In this document: positions 1 through 10,164 of the stretch, piece by piece
Numbering within the stretch: position 1 is the stretch's first letter
How the letters are laid out: the number at the start of each line of letters is the position of its first letter
Assembly (NCBI GenBank): GCA_028583605.1
Contig: CM053337.1
Coordinates: forward strand, 25,778,162-25,842,161
Direction: 5' to 3'
DNA from: Dastarcus helophoroides
Taxonomy: Eukaryota; Arthropoda; Insecta; Coleoptera; Bothrideridae
Length of the DNA stretch: 64,000 nt
Made by a program: the position numbers and the translations under genes
Notes under the pieces: generated by a model
What the model saw: the letters and a program-made list of their open reading frames with translations, nothing else
Database searches by the model: none
Told to the model about the DNA's origin: nothing

Positions 1-292
1 CACCACTCACATTAAATCTTAAAGCAAGAGCTTGACATGTCTGACTTAAATCCTGCTCGATCGCCAGCTTAATATCGTCCTTGTTGACCGTTGATGGTCT
101 TCCGGAGCGAGGTTCATCTTCCAGATTTTCATCTCCAGAGGCAAATTTCCTAAACCACTTCTGACCCACCCGTTTAGCTATAGTACCTTCCCCAAAAGCA
201 GTGCATATCCTAGGACAAGCTTCTGCATCATTGGTACCAAGTTTGAATTCACAAAGTAAACAAGCACGAATTATTGTATTTGACACGGCCAT
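1..292 (-). CDS. mariner transposase, N-terminal part (partial)
   Basis: The first 97 residues of a mariner-type transposase read without a stop from ATG at 290-292 to the window edge. The product would bind the terminal repeats through a paired helix-turn-helix domain and move the element by cut and paste. The protein shows the family signature of the DNA-binding half: CLLCEFKLGTNDAEA near residues 11-25, FGEGTIAKR near 33-41, a QKWFRKF recognition-helix segment near 44-50, and the linker SGDENLEDEPRSGRPS near 52-67. The catalytic DDE/D domain lies off the left edge. No lesion is visible in this part, unlike the other mariners here, so this may be one of the younger copies. Confidence 0.85.
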   Translation of the reverse strand, partial: MAVSNTIIRACLLCEFKLGTNDAEACPRICTAFGEGTIAKRVGQKWFRKFASGDENLEDEPRSGRPSTVNKDDIKLAIEQDLSQTCQALALRFNVSG

Positions 293-468
293 ACTCTAGT
301 AAATAATTTGCACTTTAATTCAAAGTAATCTAACATATCAAATACACTGAATGATAGTCCCTGACATAAGTTTTCACCTGTATTAAAAATTACCCCACCA
401 CTACATCCTGTTTACTGAATATAATTTATAAAAGTAGAAAAACCGCACGAATTTTATTGGTTGCCTGG
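1..468 (-). mobile_element. mariner element, 5' part (runs off left edge)
   Basis: The right end of this interval, read on the minus strand, begins with a mariner-type terminal repeat at about 438-468 (minus strand GGCAACCAATAAAATTCGTG, then a GCGGTTTTT block) next to a TA at 469-470, the expected target dinucleotide. A non-coding leader of about 150 bp separates it from a transposase start at 292. The 3' part and second terminal repeat lie outside the window, so completeness cannot be judged. Confidence 0.82.
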
Positions 469-554
469 TATATTCTTTATTTGTGCCATTATGGGGTTGT
501 GTATCCCAAATAACCTTTACCAAAATACTAAAATTATTTGTTTCATTGCAACAG

Positions 555-779
555 ATACACATTATTTTAATATAAACAAAAATGAACTAGTTAAATGTGA
601 TCTCAGTTTCAACGACGTTTCAGAACGTCATTTGCGTCTTTGTCCAAATAAATGGATGACGTTCTGGCTGTGTCAGATGTACCCAAAGGGTTAAGTAAAA
701 TTAAAAAGTCGAGGTCCTCCTAGATCAGTTTTATTGATTACACAACTAGAAAATAATTTGAAAACTTATAAAACCGCGT
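555..779. repeat. dispersed repeat, copy 1 (pair with 35936-36155)
   Basis: About 225 bp matches 35936-36155 in the same orientation with scattered substitutions. Shared landmarks are ACACATTATTTTA, ATGAACTAGTTAAAT, CAACGACGTTTCAGAACGTC, TACCCAAAGGGTTAAGTA and AAATAATTTGAAAACT. No open frame is conserved. I cannot assign it to a class; a non-autonomous element or the UTR of a larger one are both possible. Confidence 0.7.
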
Positions 780-2027
780 CTAGAAAATGCAACAGAAGCT
801 CTTATACTTTAGCGGACCGATTGTGTGGCTGTAATGTGAAAGATAGTTTATAAATGTATTCATTAAATTAGTGGAAAACATAATTTTGTTTTTGTTACTG
901 TTCCCGATTCACTGATGATAAATCTAAATAATGACTCATGGCCTAGAATTAATGTTTTGCGTTTAAGGCATTAAAACTATCTTATCTTTTCCATTTTTAA
1001 GTTTTTGTCAAATCGTTCATGTCAGAATATTTTCTATTCCATTTTCATGCCTCCACTTTTGAACTCCTTCTTTCGTCGATTGATTCGGGCCGATTTCATC
1101 TCCGCCTTCCTAATAACATTCCAAGTCGGAATCGAGAGAGATTTCCTCCTAGATCGACAACGACTCGGAACTGATTACTGGGGCCTTTCAGGATATTGGC
1201 GATCACTGCACAAGATTGCAACTAAATTAAATTTCTTTAGACGTTTCGGGATCGATTACATAAATCAATTTGGCTACAGGGGACATTTATTAACCGTTTG
1301 GTTTACAAATCACGCTGTTCCGCTTCCAAAATAAGATAATTGTGTGTTATTATGCCTTCTTTAAAATTCGAAACTTGGAAGTGATTTGAATGGAGAGCAA
1401 TGTACTTAAAAATTAATTGATACTTGACGAAGTTGGGGTACACAACCAAATGAATTTACAATTTTTTAAATTTAAATGCAGTATACAATTAATACAACTA
1501 AATGTATATGATGATAATGAAAAATAAGTGAATAAATAAATAAACTTTTGAAATAAAGTTTATAATTCTATATTTTGAAACTTTGACAAGGGAAATGTTG
1601 ATAGCAGAAGTGGCTGTATCGTAACAAATATACTAATAAATAAATAAAATTATTAAAATAAAGAAAATTGTAACTATATTTACTGTTTTGACCCAGAAAG
1701 GTTCTACTAGCAGAAACAAATTTATTTTATCAAGTGAAAACCAATTTAAAGATAACAATTTCTGATCACTGATTTTTGCCAGATAAAGTGAAAGTTTCAA
1801 ATTTTTGAAATTTTAAAATTTCACATTTTTAACGCTTTGACTTCGAAAAATTTTGATTTCTGAAATGAATCTATCCTATCAAATAAATACCAATAAAAAC
1901 CAATTTAAAAATAGCATTCCATACCTACTGACTGGTAAAGTCAAAATTTCAAATTGTTAGAATATGATCGGGTGGTAAACAGTGAACCAGTGGTACACAG
2001 TGAGTCATCACTCAAGTTCTGTAAACT
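780..2027. other. AT-rich non-coding stretch
   Basis: This is AT-rich sequence with no recognisable gene. A 109-codon frame at 1005-1334 (+) matches no family I know, has no splice or start context, and sits in otherwise featureless DNA. Around 1980-2015 there is a phrase containing GTGGTACACAGTGA whose inverse reappears near 2660-2690 (TTCACTGTGTACCA). This may be a decayed inverted repeat framing 1970-2700. Confidence 0.5.
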
Positions 2028-2120
2028 AAAGATTGGCAGATGATGCTACGAAGACAAAAAGACTCAGTTTTTCCAAAATCTGATTTTTTTTTGTCTTCGT
2101 AGCATCATCTGCCAATCTTT
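2028..2120. repeat. perfect 33-bp inverted repeat (hairpin)
   Basis: The arms at 2028-2060 and 2088-2120 are exact reverse complements (left arm begins AAAGATTGGCAGATGATGCT), with a 27-nt loop. Perfect arms in such AT-rich, decayed surroundings suggest a recent foldback. A transcript would form a long hairpin. No terminal repeat or target-site duplication is visible. Confidence 0.85.
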
Positions 2121-3032
2121 CGTCTTTTTTAACCTCCACTAGATGACAAGTTCCTAACGAAAACATCTAAGTAACGAGCTAATTTGTGTTTTTTAATGAA
2201 CAAACAAAACATAGAGATTTAGTTGCTTAAACTTCTGTGATATTTTTTGCCAGTTCTAATTTTTTACACTTCCTTAGTGAATACTTTTGCATCGTTTAAA
2301 TATACTGTTACCACTTTAGTTATTTTTGTTTGTTTTTAGAATAATTTAAAACATAGAAAGGTGTAGATGGTTAACCGTGAACCATGGAGGTAGGGCACAT
2401 GGCACATTCTGTGTCCTGCACTTTTCTGTGTACTTATCTTCACAAAAAGTATCAAATAGGTTTTTCATAAATATTCAAAAGTTTTGTAGATAGGATTTTC
2501 ACTTAATATATCCATCATAGATTACATGTATTGAGCTAAGTTTATAGATGTAACCATATACTTGCTGTCGCCATTCAGTCTTAGAACATTTCAATGTATC
2601 ATAACAAGTACATTCAACTAATTCAACAGCTAGTCACAGGTTTACACTAGACCTACCCCTCATTGGTTCACTGTGTACCATTGGTTAAACAAAGTAAATC
2701 ATTTTCCATATTTTAAAAAACTTATAGTAATATTTGTTCTATTAGGTTTTTGGCCAAAATTGTCTCAAAAAATAAAAATCAAATACATAACGCGTCATTT
2801 GGCAAAAATAATTCGTTTTTTTATCCGAATGCCAATGAATTATGAGCCCCTGAATTTTGGGTGGTTCACTGTTGCCCATATTAACCTAAATTTTAAAATT
2901 CTATTCTTTTAGCATGTTGATGATACAGGAAAGATTTCATTGCAGAGATTGATTTATCGTATCAAAATATTGACTCGAGTTTCTTTCTGCTCTTAAATCA
3001 TAAATTTTTCTGATGCAAATCAATGCAATTGA
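2121..3032. other. non-coding stretch with one short dispersed repeat
   Basis: No gene is seen. The segment at about 2483-2532 (containing GATTTTCACTTAATA and ATCCATCATAGAT) recurs at about 5611-5657, where it interrupts a decayed mariner transposase. It is therefore a separate short repeat. Confidence 0.55.
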
Positions 3033-3066
3033 AATACAAATCTTGTCCCTTGGAACCTCTATCTCT
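3033..3066 (-). repeat. foldback family A, end fragment
   Basis: The phrase GAAATACAAATCTTGTCCC is followed by CTCTCTGAAGAT, both hallmarks of the palindromic family at 42185-42530. Most of the interior is deleted. The fragment is fused directly to the LINE copy that starts near 3067. Confidence 0.55.
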
Positions 3067-3690
3067 CTGAAGATCATGTGTGCGCCATTGCCAAATCCGG
3101 CTCTCAGAAGCTAGTCTTTCTTTTTAGAGCTAAAAAGTGCTTCACATCTCATCAGGTATTAACACTATACAAAGCTCAAGTTAGGCCAACACTAGAATAC
3201 TGTTCTCATGTTTGGAGTTCAGCCCCAAAACACACTTTAGCTCCCTTGGATTCAATTCAAAGAAGGGCGATTCGCCTAATTGATGAAGAGAGTCTGACCG
3301 ATTCTCTCGAAACACTAGAGCAAAGGCGTATGGTTGGTGACTTGTCTCTTTTCTACAAGTACTATGATGGAAGATGCTCGCAGAAACTAATAGGGTTGAT
3401 CCCCCCAAGGGCAAGATTCTTGAGGCGTACTAGACAGTCGGAGACAGCAAATTCCTGTGCGGTCCAGCTTGACACAGTGAGGACTTTTGTCTACGGAGAC
3501 CCTTTTTTCTAAAGAACTTCCAAGTTATGGAACTTGTTACCGAAAAAAATTTTCCCCAAAAATTACAACCTATTCTTGTTTAGGAAGGCGGTTAATCGCC
3601 ATCTATCCTTGTTTCCGCATCCTACTCGCAGTGCTTTGAAAGCATAATTGGGTTACCCTTTGCGAGTGGGTAAAACTTAAAAAATATATA
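3067..3690 (+). mobile_element. LINE 3' end, CR1/jockey group, copy A
   Basis: This 5'-truncated retrotransposon fragment carries the C-terminal end of the reverse transcriptase ORF, downstream of the catalytic palm. The frame 3078-3512 has the family block LYKAQVRPTLEYCSHVWS, then IQRRAIRLIDEESLTDSLET and RRMVGDLSLFYKYYDGRCS. After a frameshift at about 3510 the NLWN-type tail and a 3' UTR (TACCCTTTGCGAGTGG) run into an A-rich end near 3670-3690. The same family occurs at 5099-5215 (-), 11356-12070 (+), 12645-13760 (+) and 48626-50545 (-). The left end abuts a foldback fragment (3033-3066). Dead copy. Confidence 0.85.
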
Positions 3691-3699
3691 AAAAAAAGG

Positions 3700-3825
3700 T
3701 AATAACTTGGATATCAAAAGACATTGGAGCAACCTTTGTTGTGTTTTTTAATCTTTTTTGGTTTAAGGGGACATGATTTGTATTTCAGTTTTTGAAGATA
3801 ACCAAGGACCAGTCTGTTTCACCAA
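3700..3825 (+). repeat. foldback family A, half copy
   Basis: One arm of family A: GGAGCAACCTTTGTTGTG, a TTTTTTAATC run, then GGGGACATGATTTGTATTTC, continuing into AAGATAACCAAGGACCAGTC. It continues past the end of the other partial copies and matches the 3' end of the complete insertion at 12771-13021 in inverse orientation. The hammerhead-like half is absent. Confidence 0.7.
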
Positions 3826-3830
3826 ATTCA

Positions 3831-4440
3831 ATACATCTTCAATTTTTGTGTCAAGATCTCATTACATGACCCCAGTTAATATTTCTTTTTCTACAAATTT
3901 TCGTAAAATCAGACGAGAAAGAATCCAAAACATTTTTGGTTATCTAAACGTGGAAGATATTAGTTGAGGTCAAGGATATTCCTGGTCGAGTATCCTATTC
4001 AATTGTATTGACTATATTTTGAAATTTCGTATCCTGCACATGGATGAAAAGCGTCAGTTTATTTCAAAAGTTTCAAACAATTTCGTGAATGCCCCGCTTT
4101 CTCTGGTAAATTAAATATTGCGAAAATCATCGCCAATGTTGAAATACGCTGTACTCAAAAAGCAGTAAATCTGGAATTAGTGAGATGTAAATAATTTGTA
4201 AAAATTTCGTTATGCCAAAGATTCTGATTATTGCATTGCAGCCAACGCTTCGTTATTATTAAGATCGTCGCAGCTTCGACGTTTCATGTTTGAACGTCCA
4301 TTAATTACGTGAGGATTTTGAAGTGAAATTTTTTTAGGAGCGTTGGAAAATTTTGATTGGGGGAAACTTATGATTTTGTGTCACCATTAGGCGTTAACAA
4401 CATGTTGTTAACGCAAATTAGCGCACTGATGACGTGACAT
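3831..4440. other. non-coding stretch with a 24-bp palindrome
   Basis: No gene is recognised. A perfect 24-bp palindrome lies at 4391-4414 (half site GCGTTAACAACA). It could bind a dimeric protein or be chance in AT-rich DNA; nothing around it helps to decide. Confidence 0.5.
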
Positions 4441-4444
4441 CATA

Positions 4445-5445
4445 AGCTCTCAGTGCTAGTGTTGCTTGGCTGTCGCTATAGATCACGATTCTCTTGTTTT
4501 CAAAAGACTTCCTGATCATTGCTTCAGCACAGGTTGTAATTGCAGTAACTTCTGCCTAAAATGCGGTTGCCAAAGATCCCAGGTTTATGTAAAATTCATC
4601 CCCAGGTTCTTTGCCGGTTATCCCCCATCAGTACTTATCTTTATTTTGGATCCATCTGTGAACCAGACTGACCCACTCTCTCTTTTTGGTTCTACTAAGT
4701 ACACTCTCTTTTCGGTATTTCTAGCCGCTGGGGTTTGTAAAAGTTAGGGATAGTCTTTGTTCTGTCCGATGACATACTTAGCGTTTGGTTCGCATAGATC
4801 CTCTTAAATATTTCTGTATGACATGTTGATCTAGGTGATTTCATTTCATGTCCGTTTGTTTTTAGGGCGAATGCCCTGCCTGCAGCACCAGATGAAGTAA
4901 GGGCAGACCTTGCAGTGCTTCCATGGCTGCAGTGGGCGTTGTTTGCATTGCCCCTGCTATTCCTAAGCAAGCCAACCTTTGTACCATGCTTAGGCTGATA
5001 ACACTTTCTTTTTTTCTGGCTTTGTGTCACTAGATTAGGGCCTTAGTAGCTTTGGTAGTAACTTTTTCCACATGAGCACCGAAGCTAAGTTTGGTATTTT
5101 TTTTTAAGTTTAATCCACTCACAAAGGGTAACCCCATTAGGCTTTCAAAGCACTGCGAATAGGATGTGGAAACAAGGATAGATGGCGATGAACCGCCTTC
5201 TTAAACAAGGATAGGTATCTAAGGTAAGTCCCGAATATTTAACTTCCCTACTCAATGGAATTTCTTGGCTTCCTAAACTAGGTCTCTTTAAATCATTTAG
5301 ATTCCTTTTTTTTAGTGAATGGGGCTATCGTGGTTTTCGCAGGGTTCACTGTTAGTCCCTCTGTAATATTCAGTGCCCGTTGCATTAATGCTGATACGAT
5401 GTCACGACACGAAGGTTCTATTGTGCATCTGGTGGGATGAATGGT
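4445..5445 (-). mobile_element. LINE with RNase H (I/LOA-like), interrupted
   Basis: The minus strand carries decayed pieces of a non-LTR retrotransposon. From 5445 down come the thumb side of the reverse transcriptase (GLTVNPAKTTIAPFTKKK, then LSREVKYLGLTLDTK after a frameshift). Then there is the insertion at 5099-5215. Then comes the post-RT block MVQRLACLGIAGAMQTTPTA near 5000-4920, and the start of an RNase H domain (VWFTDGSKIKIS) near 4680-4640. An order of RT followed by RNase H is known for I, LOA and R1-related clades. Stops and frameshifts show it is inactive. Removing the nested LINE restores the reading frame through LDTKLSF. Confidence 0.8.
5099..5215 (-). mobile_element. nested LINE 3' tail (CR1/jockey family)
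   Basis: This 115-bp insertion equals the last part of the LINE family at 3067-3690: from GAAGGCGGTTCATCGCC through the 3' UTR to an oligo-A end (T-run at 5099-5107 on the + strand). It is flanked on both sides by GGTAT, a 5-bp target-site duplication. Without one copy of GGTAT and the insert, the host LINE reads continuously. It is a heavily 5'-truncated retroposition and younger than its host. Confidence 0.82.
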
Positions 5446-5875
5446 TACCGCTGAACGCTACAGCTATCAACTTAACCAATTGAGTCAAGAATTACATAAA
5501 AAATGCCCGTTTATCGAAAAAGCACCACGACAGTAGTACTCCTTCATGACAAGGCCCGTCCGCATGTGGCTGAAGTGACGCAAAAAACCATAATTGTATG
5601 GAAAATTTTGTGGATGGGATTTTCACTTAATACATCCATCATAGATCATAGATTACTTTGATGCGTATTCCGCAGACTTCTATCCTACTGACTGCCATTT
5701 ATTTCGGTCACTGCAGCACAGTCTGAGTTGTTCACAGTTTCTCAATTTAAATGTGAAAGGAAATGCACTGAAGACTTTATCGACTCCAAACCACGGGGAT
5801 TCTTTTGGGCCGGAATCCATGAGTTGCCCGTCAGATGGTATAGGTCATAGGCAATAAGGGAAAATATTTTAATTG
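5446..5875 (+). pseudogene. mariner transposase remnant (catalytic end)
   Basis: In scattered frames of the + strand one can read LLHDKARPHVAEVTQKT near 5545-5595, which is the second catalytic Asp region of mariner (HDN in active copies; HDK here). Then SADFYPTDCHLFRSLQHSL (5665-5720) covers the third Asp region, and DSKPRGFFWAGIHELPVRWY (about 5785-5845) the C-terminus. A piece of about 50 bp at 5611-5657, also found at 2483-2532, sits between the two catalytic segments in place of conserved sequence. Several stops; dead. Confidence 0.75.
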
Positions 5876-6235
5876 ACTTTGAACAGGTTGTATTCCAAAT
5901 AACAATAAATAGCTTTTGTTAAAAAGATGCAGAAAACTTTTGCACACCCCCAATAATATGGTCGTGTATTTTACGAGAGCTAATTAAAAAAAGGTCCTTA
6001 CTTCACATTTACAAAATAGCCAAAGAAAATTAAGAAACTCAAAAAAAAACCAACCATAAATGTTAAATTAATGAATAAAAATAGTTTTCATCTTACTTTC
6101 TAGGTTCAACGGAATCTTGGGCATAAGAAATTGACGTGAGTTATTTATTGACACCCCCCTCTCACCCTTTAAATGAGATTTATTATTATTATGGCCATTA
6201 ACTTGTAATCGAGTATTCTATATTAAGTTACATTA
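5876..6235. other. no recognised feature
   Basis: AT-rich sequence with short homopolymers. I see no coding signal or repeat structure in it. Confidence 0.5.
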
Positions 6236-7085
6236 ATGCTGAAACTTATACATTATGGGTGCGTCTATGGCTGAATAGTCCTATTCTTGATGTTATTGCG
6301 CGACCACATTCTGGACACTCGAAATTGCCTTGTGGGTGCGAACCTTCTGGTTGCTTTAGGGTCTCTGTAGCTGCATATTATCTGTCTCCATTCTTGTCTG
6401 TTGCTTGCAACTTCTGCAACATCTATCAGCAATTCCCACGGTTTTAAGTGTTTCGTGAAGATTATCCTTATATCGAAGACGATGGCCTCCTCGTTTTCGA
6501 TGACCACTTATCAATTCCCCGTAAAGGTTATTTTTAACGAAGCGATTGTCTTCCATACAAGATATATGACCAGACCATCTCACTACTTCTGGAAACCGAG
6601 TTCTCCACAGAGAGGCAGCGACTTAATACTGTGGCACTTGTTATTCGATGATACCATTTAATATTCATTATCTGCCTAAGATGTCTCTGTAAAATTCTTA
6701 TATGTCTGGCGTAGGGAGTTCATGTTTCAGAATCGTGTAAGACAGTTGGTATTATCCCAGCTTTGTAAACGGCGACCTTCGTTTTAATGCAGAGATTATG
6801 GTTGAGAAACACCATGCCGCGTAGTTTCCAAAAAGCTCTAGACGAGGCACCTATGCTATTGCCTATTTCTGTATCGATATCTTCTATGGCATTAAGTGCG
6901 CTACCCAAGTATTTGAAGGATACTACGTGTTCCAGCCTCTGCTCGAAAATATATATATCAAGATCCTGTTCAGGTATTTTTGGACTAGAGAGGATCTTTG
7001 TTTCTATGAGATTTATCCGAAGGTCCAGTGCTTTGTAGACCCATGCGTAAACACTCAACAAATGCTGGAGTTGATCCTGGGATGA
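6236..7085 (-). mobile_element. LINE fragment, RTE-like C-terminal part
   Basis: The minus strand encodes the end of a retrotransposon polyprotein in several frames. The piece at 6720-7061 holds FKYLGSALNAIEDIDTEIGN and KTKVAVYKAGIIPTVLHDSE, the region after the RT palm. The piece at 6356-6583 holds RWSGHISCMEDNRFVKN and YGELISGHRKRGGHRLRYKD, the usual C-terminal block. The piece at 6265-6507 contains the last segment, RRFAPTRQFRVSRMWSRN. The 5' part is missing. The fragment at 62300-62640 carries the upstream fingers region of what may be the same family. Clade assignment is tentative. Confidence 0.78.
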
Positions 7086-8169
7086 GATTTAGTGAAATGT
7101 TGGCAGACTCCTCTTCCTTTATCAATTATAAGTTCCATAATGAAACAGTACCATGCTAATGAGTAGAATAATGACAGAAAGGCATCTATGGTTGTGGTTG
7201 TAAATAGTTTCCGTTTTTAGCACGTTCGTACCACTGAAGTTTTATGACATTCTTAATTTTTCCGAAATGTTGGGTTGCTCTTCAAAATTTTGATTGCTAT
7301 GGGTCTATGGTTGTTTGTAAATATTTTCAGTTTTGCATCTTCTACTGCTCTACTGCGGAACCTATAATTGACATTATTTGTTAAGTTTAACATACCAAAA
7401 CGCATATCACGCCTGAGGGGCTTGTTCTTGTGATGCAAAACCGTTATACAAAAATTAAAATTATCTCACACAGTAACCTTTATAAACCTTTGAGCTTGCA
7501 TCGTACTTCTGGCCCTCTTCCTTTATTTTGACCAAAGGTATTTAATGGATGCATCCTTATATATTGTTGATGTTCATTTACCGATGCCATCAACAATATT
7601 TTGACCACCTCATCACCTTTAGAATGTATATTATTGCTGTGTTCTTAGTCTAAATATAAGGTGGATATCCCCAGATCGCCGCTTAAAAGCTTGAGGGCGG
7701 GGGGAGCGTCAAAGCTTCATGCTCCATCACAAGGAAGGGACGGTTGATTTTTGAGATTTTTAGCTTCATTAATGTTAATACCATATATTTCGTATATTAA
7801 GTTTTTATAGATTTCAAGATAGGGCGGCGTACAGCAGCGAGTCGAAAACATCTGACGCTTACGCATCTATCATCTACAGATACAAAGATCTGGTCAAATT
7901 TAAAGTTTCATTGAATCGTTGAAAATGTCCAACAAGAAGAGTTTGGGTCATGTGGATGTGGGGCATTTATAGCCACCGACTGTGTTTAGTATTAGGTCCG
8001 CGTTCCGGATCCATTACGGTGATTACTTGTTCCATTGTTTTATTCTAAATTAATAAAAGATAGTTGCATAAATCGCTTTCATACCTGCAACTGGGACTCA
8101 CATTTCCCAACGAAAAGCATTTATTACAATAACAAAAACTTGTTTAAAATGCAGTAAATACTGGAAAAG
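7086..8169. other. unique sequence upstream of proposed otp exon 1
   Basis: This stretch has no repeats that I recognise. Base composition becomes more mixed from about 7640 (CCCCAGATCGCCGCTTAAAA; GAGGGCGGGGGGAGCG). By position it would be the proximal promoter of otp if exon 1 is correct. No TATA box or defined initiator stands out. Confidence 0.4.
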
Positions 8170-8494
8170 TTTAATTGCTTTTTTGATTAAAAACAGAGAT
8201 ACAGGGACAAGAAGCGCGGAGTACAGGAAGAGAGCGGCTACCTTCCGGTTCGATGGTCCTCGTCGTGTAGCGAGATTATCTCCCGGACAGACACCCACAC
8301 CGAGCAATGGAAGCTATTAGCCACGCCTTCGCCCGAAGTCCCGCCTTCGCGGGGGTGAGGTCCCCATTGGCCCGCTTCCCACTCAAACGGTCCTCACCGC
8401 ATCAACAACATATTCACAATTCAGTTTCAAATCAGTACTCATTAAATAAACAGTGCAGTGCGTCAGGTTGGAGGTCCCCATCTGCGGCAGAAAC
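8170..8494 (+). promoter_or_regulatory. putative otp promoter / 5' UTR block
   Basis: This GC-richer, non-repetitive block lies in very AT-rich surroundings, directly upstream of the proposed otp start codon. It contains an inverted CCAAT box (CCCATTGGCCCG near 8363-8374) and two TCAGT initiator-like pentamers at 8421 and 8432. An upstream ATG at 8307 opens a 73-codon frame in another phase that runs across the donor to 8528. If transcription starts upstream of 8307, this could act as an upstream ORF. In the otp frame a stop at 8447-8449 precedes the start ATG. The transcription start is not determinable here. Confidence 0.45.
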
Positions 8495-8519
8495 ATGCTC
8501 AACAATCTGGGCCCTGTTG
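8495..8519 (+). CDS. otp: otp coding exon 1 (proposed)
   Basis: A 25-bp coding segment begins with ATG at 8495, encodes MLNNLGPV plus one base of a ninth codon, and ends at a consensus donor (GTAAGT at 8520-8525). The split codon (G, then GT at 29073-29074) gives Gly, so the phase agrees with the exon 2 acceptor and the frame continues LKEMCGED. An in-frame stop at 8447 and the absence of another ATG between it and 8495 support this start. The GC-richer unique surroundings suggest a conserved promoter-exon block. What is seen is the reading frame, donor and phase match. That this is otp is inference; cDNA would settle it. Confidence 0.6.
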
Positions 8520-10164
8520 GTAAGTTAGTGGGGGCACTAATTGACGCTAAAGTCTTTAGTGATCCGGCCGTACTAACGATAGGCTAGTTAAATGGGCTAA
8601 ATTGAAGCTGCCTCGCCCTCATTAGGCCAATATCGCCCGGTAACGCCGGTAGGCCATGCAATTAGGAGCCCACACAGACGGACTTTTGCACACTCTTCCA
8701 TGATTTAGTTTTCGTTCGCGATGTTCGCGGATCCTTGACGTCTCCGTTGGTCTTCCTAATCAGGTCTCCCAATCTGATCGAATTCGAGGGATTTAAAGCA
8801 ACCTCGATGACTTTGCCACCAGAGGGTAGGCACCTCGTGTCCTTCTGATGTTTTGCTAAATGAGGATTTCGGAAGATTAAGTCTAAAGAAATTGCATTGA
8901 ATCGTGATTATTCTAGTGAATATGTTCCTCAGCAGTGTTTGTGAGAATAACAGGTGATACATGTTTGATTGGATTTAGCAAATTTTACCATGATGGTGGG
9001 TATGTATTTCCTGAAAGGTTTCATTATGCTTCTTTACTGGATCATGTTAAGTACTAGTGCGCCGCATATGATTGTTTCAAAAAAGATGGATTTCCAGAAA
9101 AATAAGATTCATTCAGCGAGCGATGCCTACTATTTGAGGAATTATTGCCGAATTGTACCAACGATTTAATTACTTAAACATTCTGAACTGTCTAGTCAAG
9201 ATACTATAAACCTTGCTTCTTTTGAAAAAGGTGACGTCTTTGGTGTCCTGTTCAGATTACTCAAAGAAGGTTAAATCTAATTTTACTACAACCTTTGGAA
9301 AAAATATAGAAGGTGTAGTTTAAATATTGTCATAATTCAAATTGTCATCGTTATTAGAAACGATTGTGGTTTCTCAGTACCAAGGAAATGAGGTTTTTTC
9401 TTGTTGTAAGTCGACAGAAATAACTACAGTTGATGTGCATACATACAATCGAAAGGATGTGGAACATCCTTTTCTTCCATAAGGACCCATCTTTTAAAGA
9501 AGTGGCCTAAAACCAATAAAATTTAGTTGAGTATGAAAGATAACTCATAAATTATCAACTGAAGCAGTTTGGTGAATTACTCACTCGGAATCAGTATTAC
9601 TGATTTTACTAAAAACTATTAACTTTATCATAAAACCCTCTTTAAAAAATCATTTAGGCAAATGTTTTATCCTCTCATTAAAGGAATTTTGTTTGTTGGA
9701 TAAAAGTCTTAGGAAAAACAAGTATTTCATATTATACGTACTTAGACTACCATATTATTAAAAAGGATCTAGTTTTCGACATGTTATGCAAATGAGGATT
9801 TTTGTTGCTCTATTGTGATAACGATAACGTGCTACAAATGATTGGATCTGACGCGAAACGTCTCTTCATCTTCAATTAAGAAGGCATAAAGAATTTACGA
9901 TATAAGTCATAATTTCTACAAATAAGCGCCTCCCTCTGTAGTGTATTTCATAAAAAAAAGGTATCTGTCATAGTGATGCCATTTAAAAAAAAAACGACGC
10001 TTCTCTTATCGTCATGCAAGGTGGTATTGTTATCCATCAGAAGGTGCTGAAGCTGCATTATTAGATCTATCATCTAGTCTAGAACATTATCAGATGCAAA
10101 AATCCTTATCTGGATTATACTTATAAACAATAGTAGAAAATATACTCGCATATTAGAAGAACCG
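8520..10164. other. otp intron 1, 5' part
   Basis: The first 170 bp after the donor remain GC-richer (ATCCGGCCGTACTAACGATA; CGCCCGGTAACGCCGG), which may mark intronic regulatory DNA. From about 8760 on it is ordinary AT-rich intron with no gene. Short open frames at 8756-8962 and 8969-9169 have no supporting features. Confidence 0.45.

Noticed and set aside
610..640. GACGTTTCAGAACGTC and its copy near 35995 as ribozyme
   Set aside because: Short palindrome only; lacks CUGANGA plus stem II in the required order.
1005..1334. 109-codon open frame (+)
   Set aside because: No family resemblance, no splice or start context, isolated; treated as chance.
9848..9862. CTGACGCGAAACGTC as a hammerhead core
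   Set aside because: Core and GAAAC are adjacent with no stem II; no complementary stem I.
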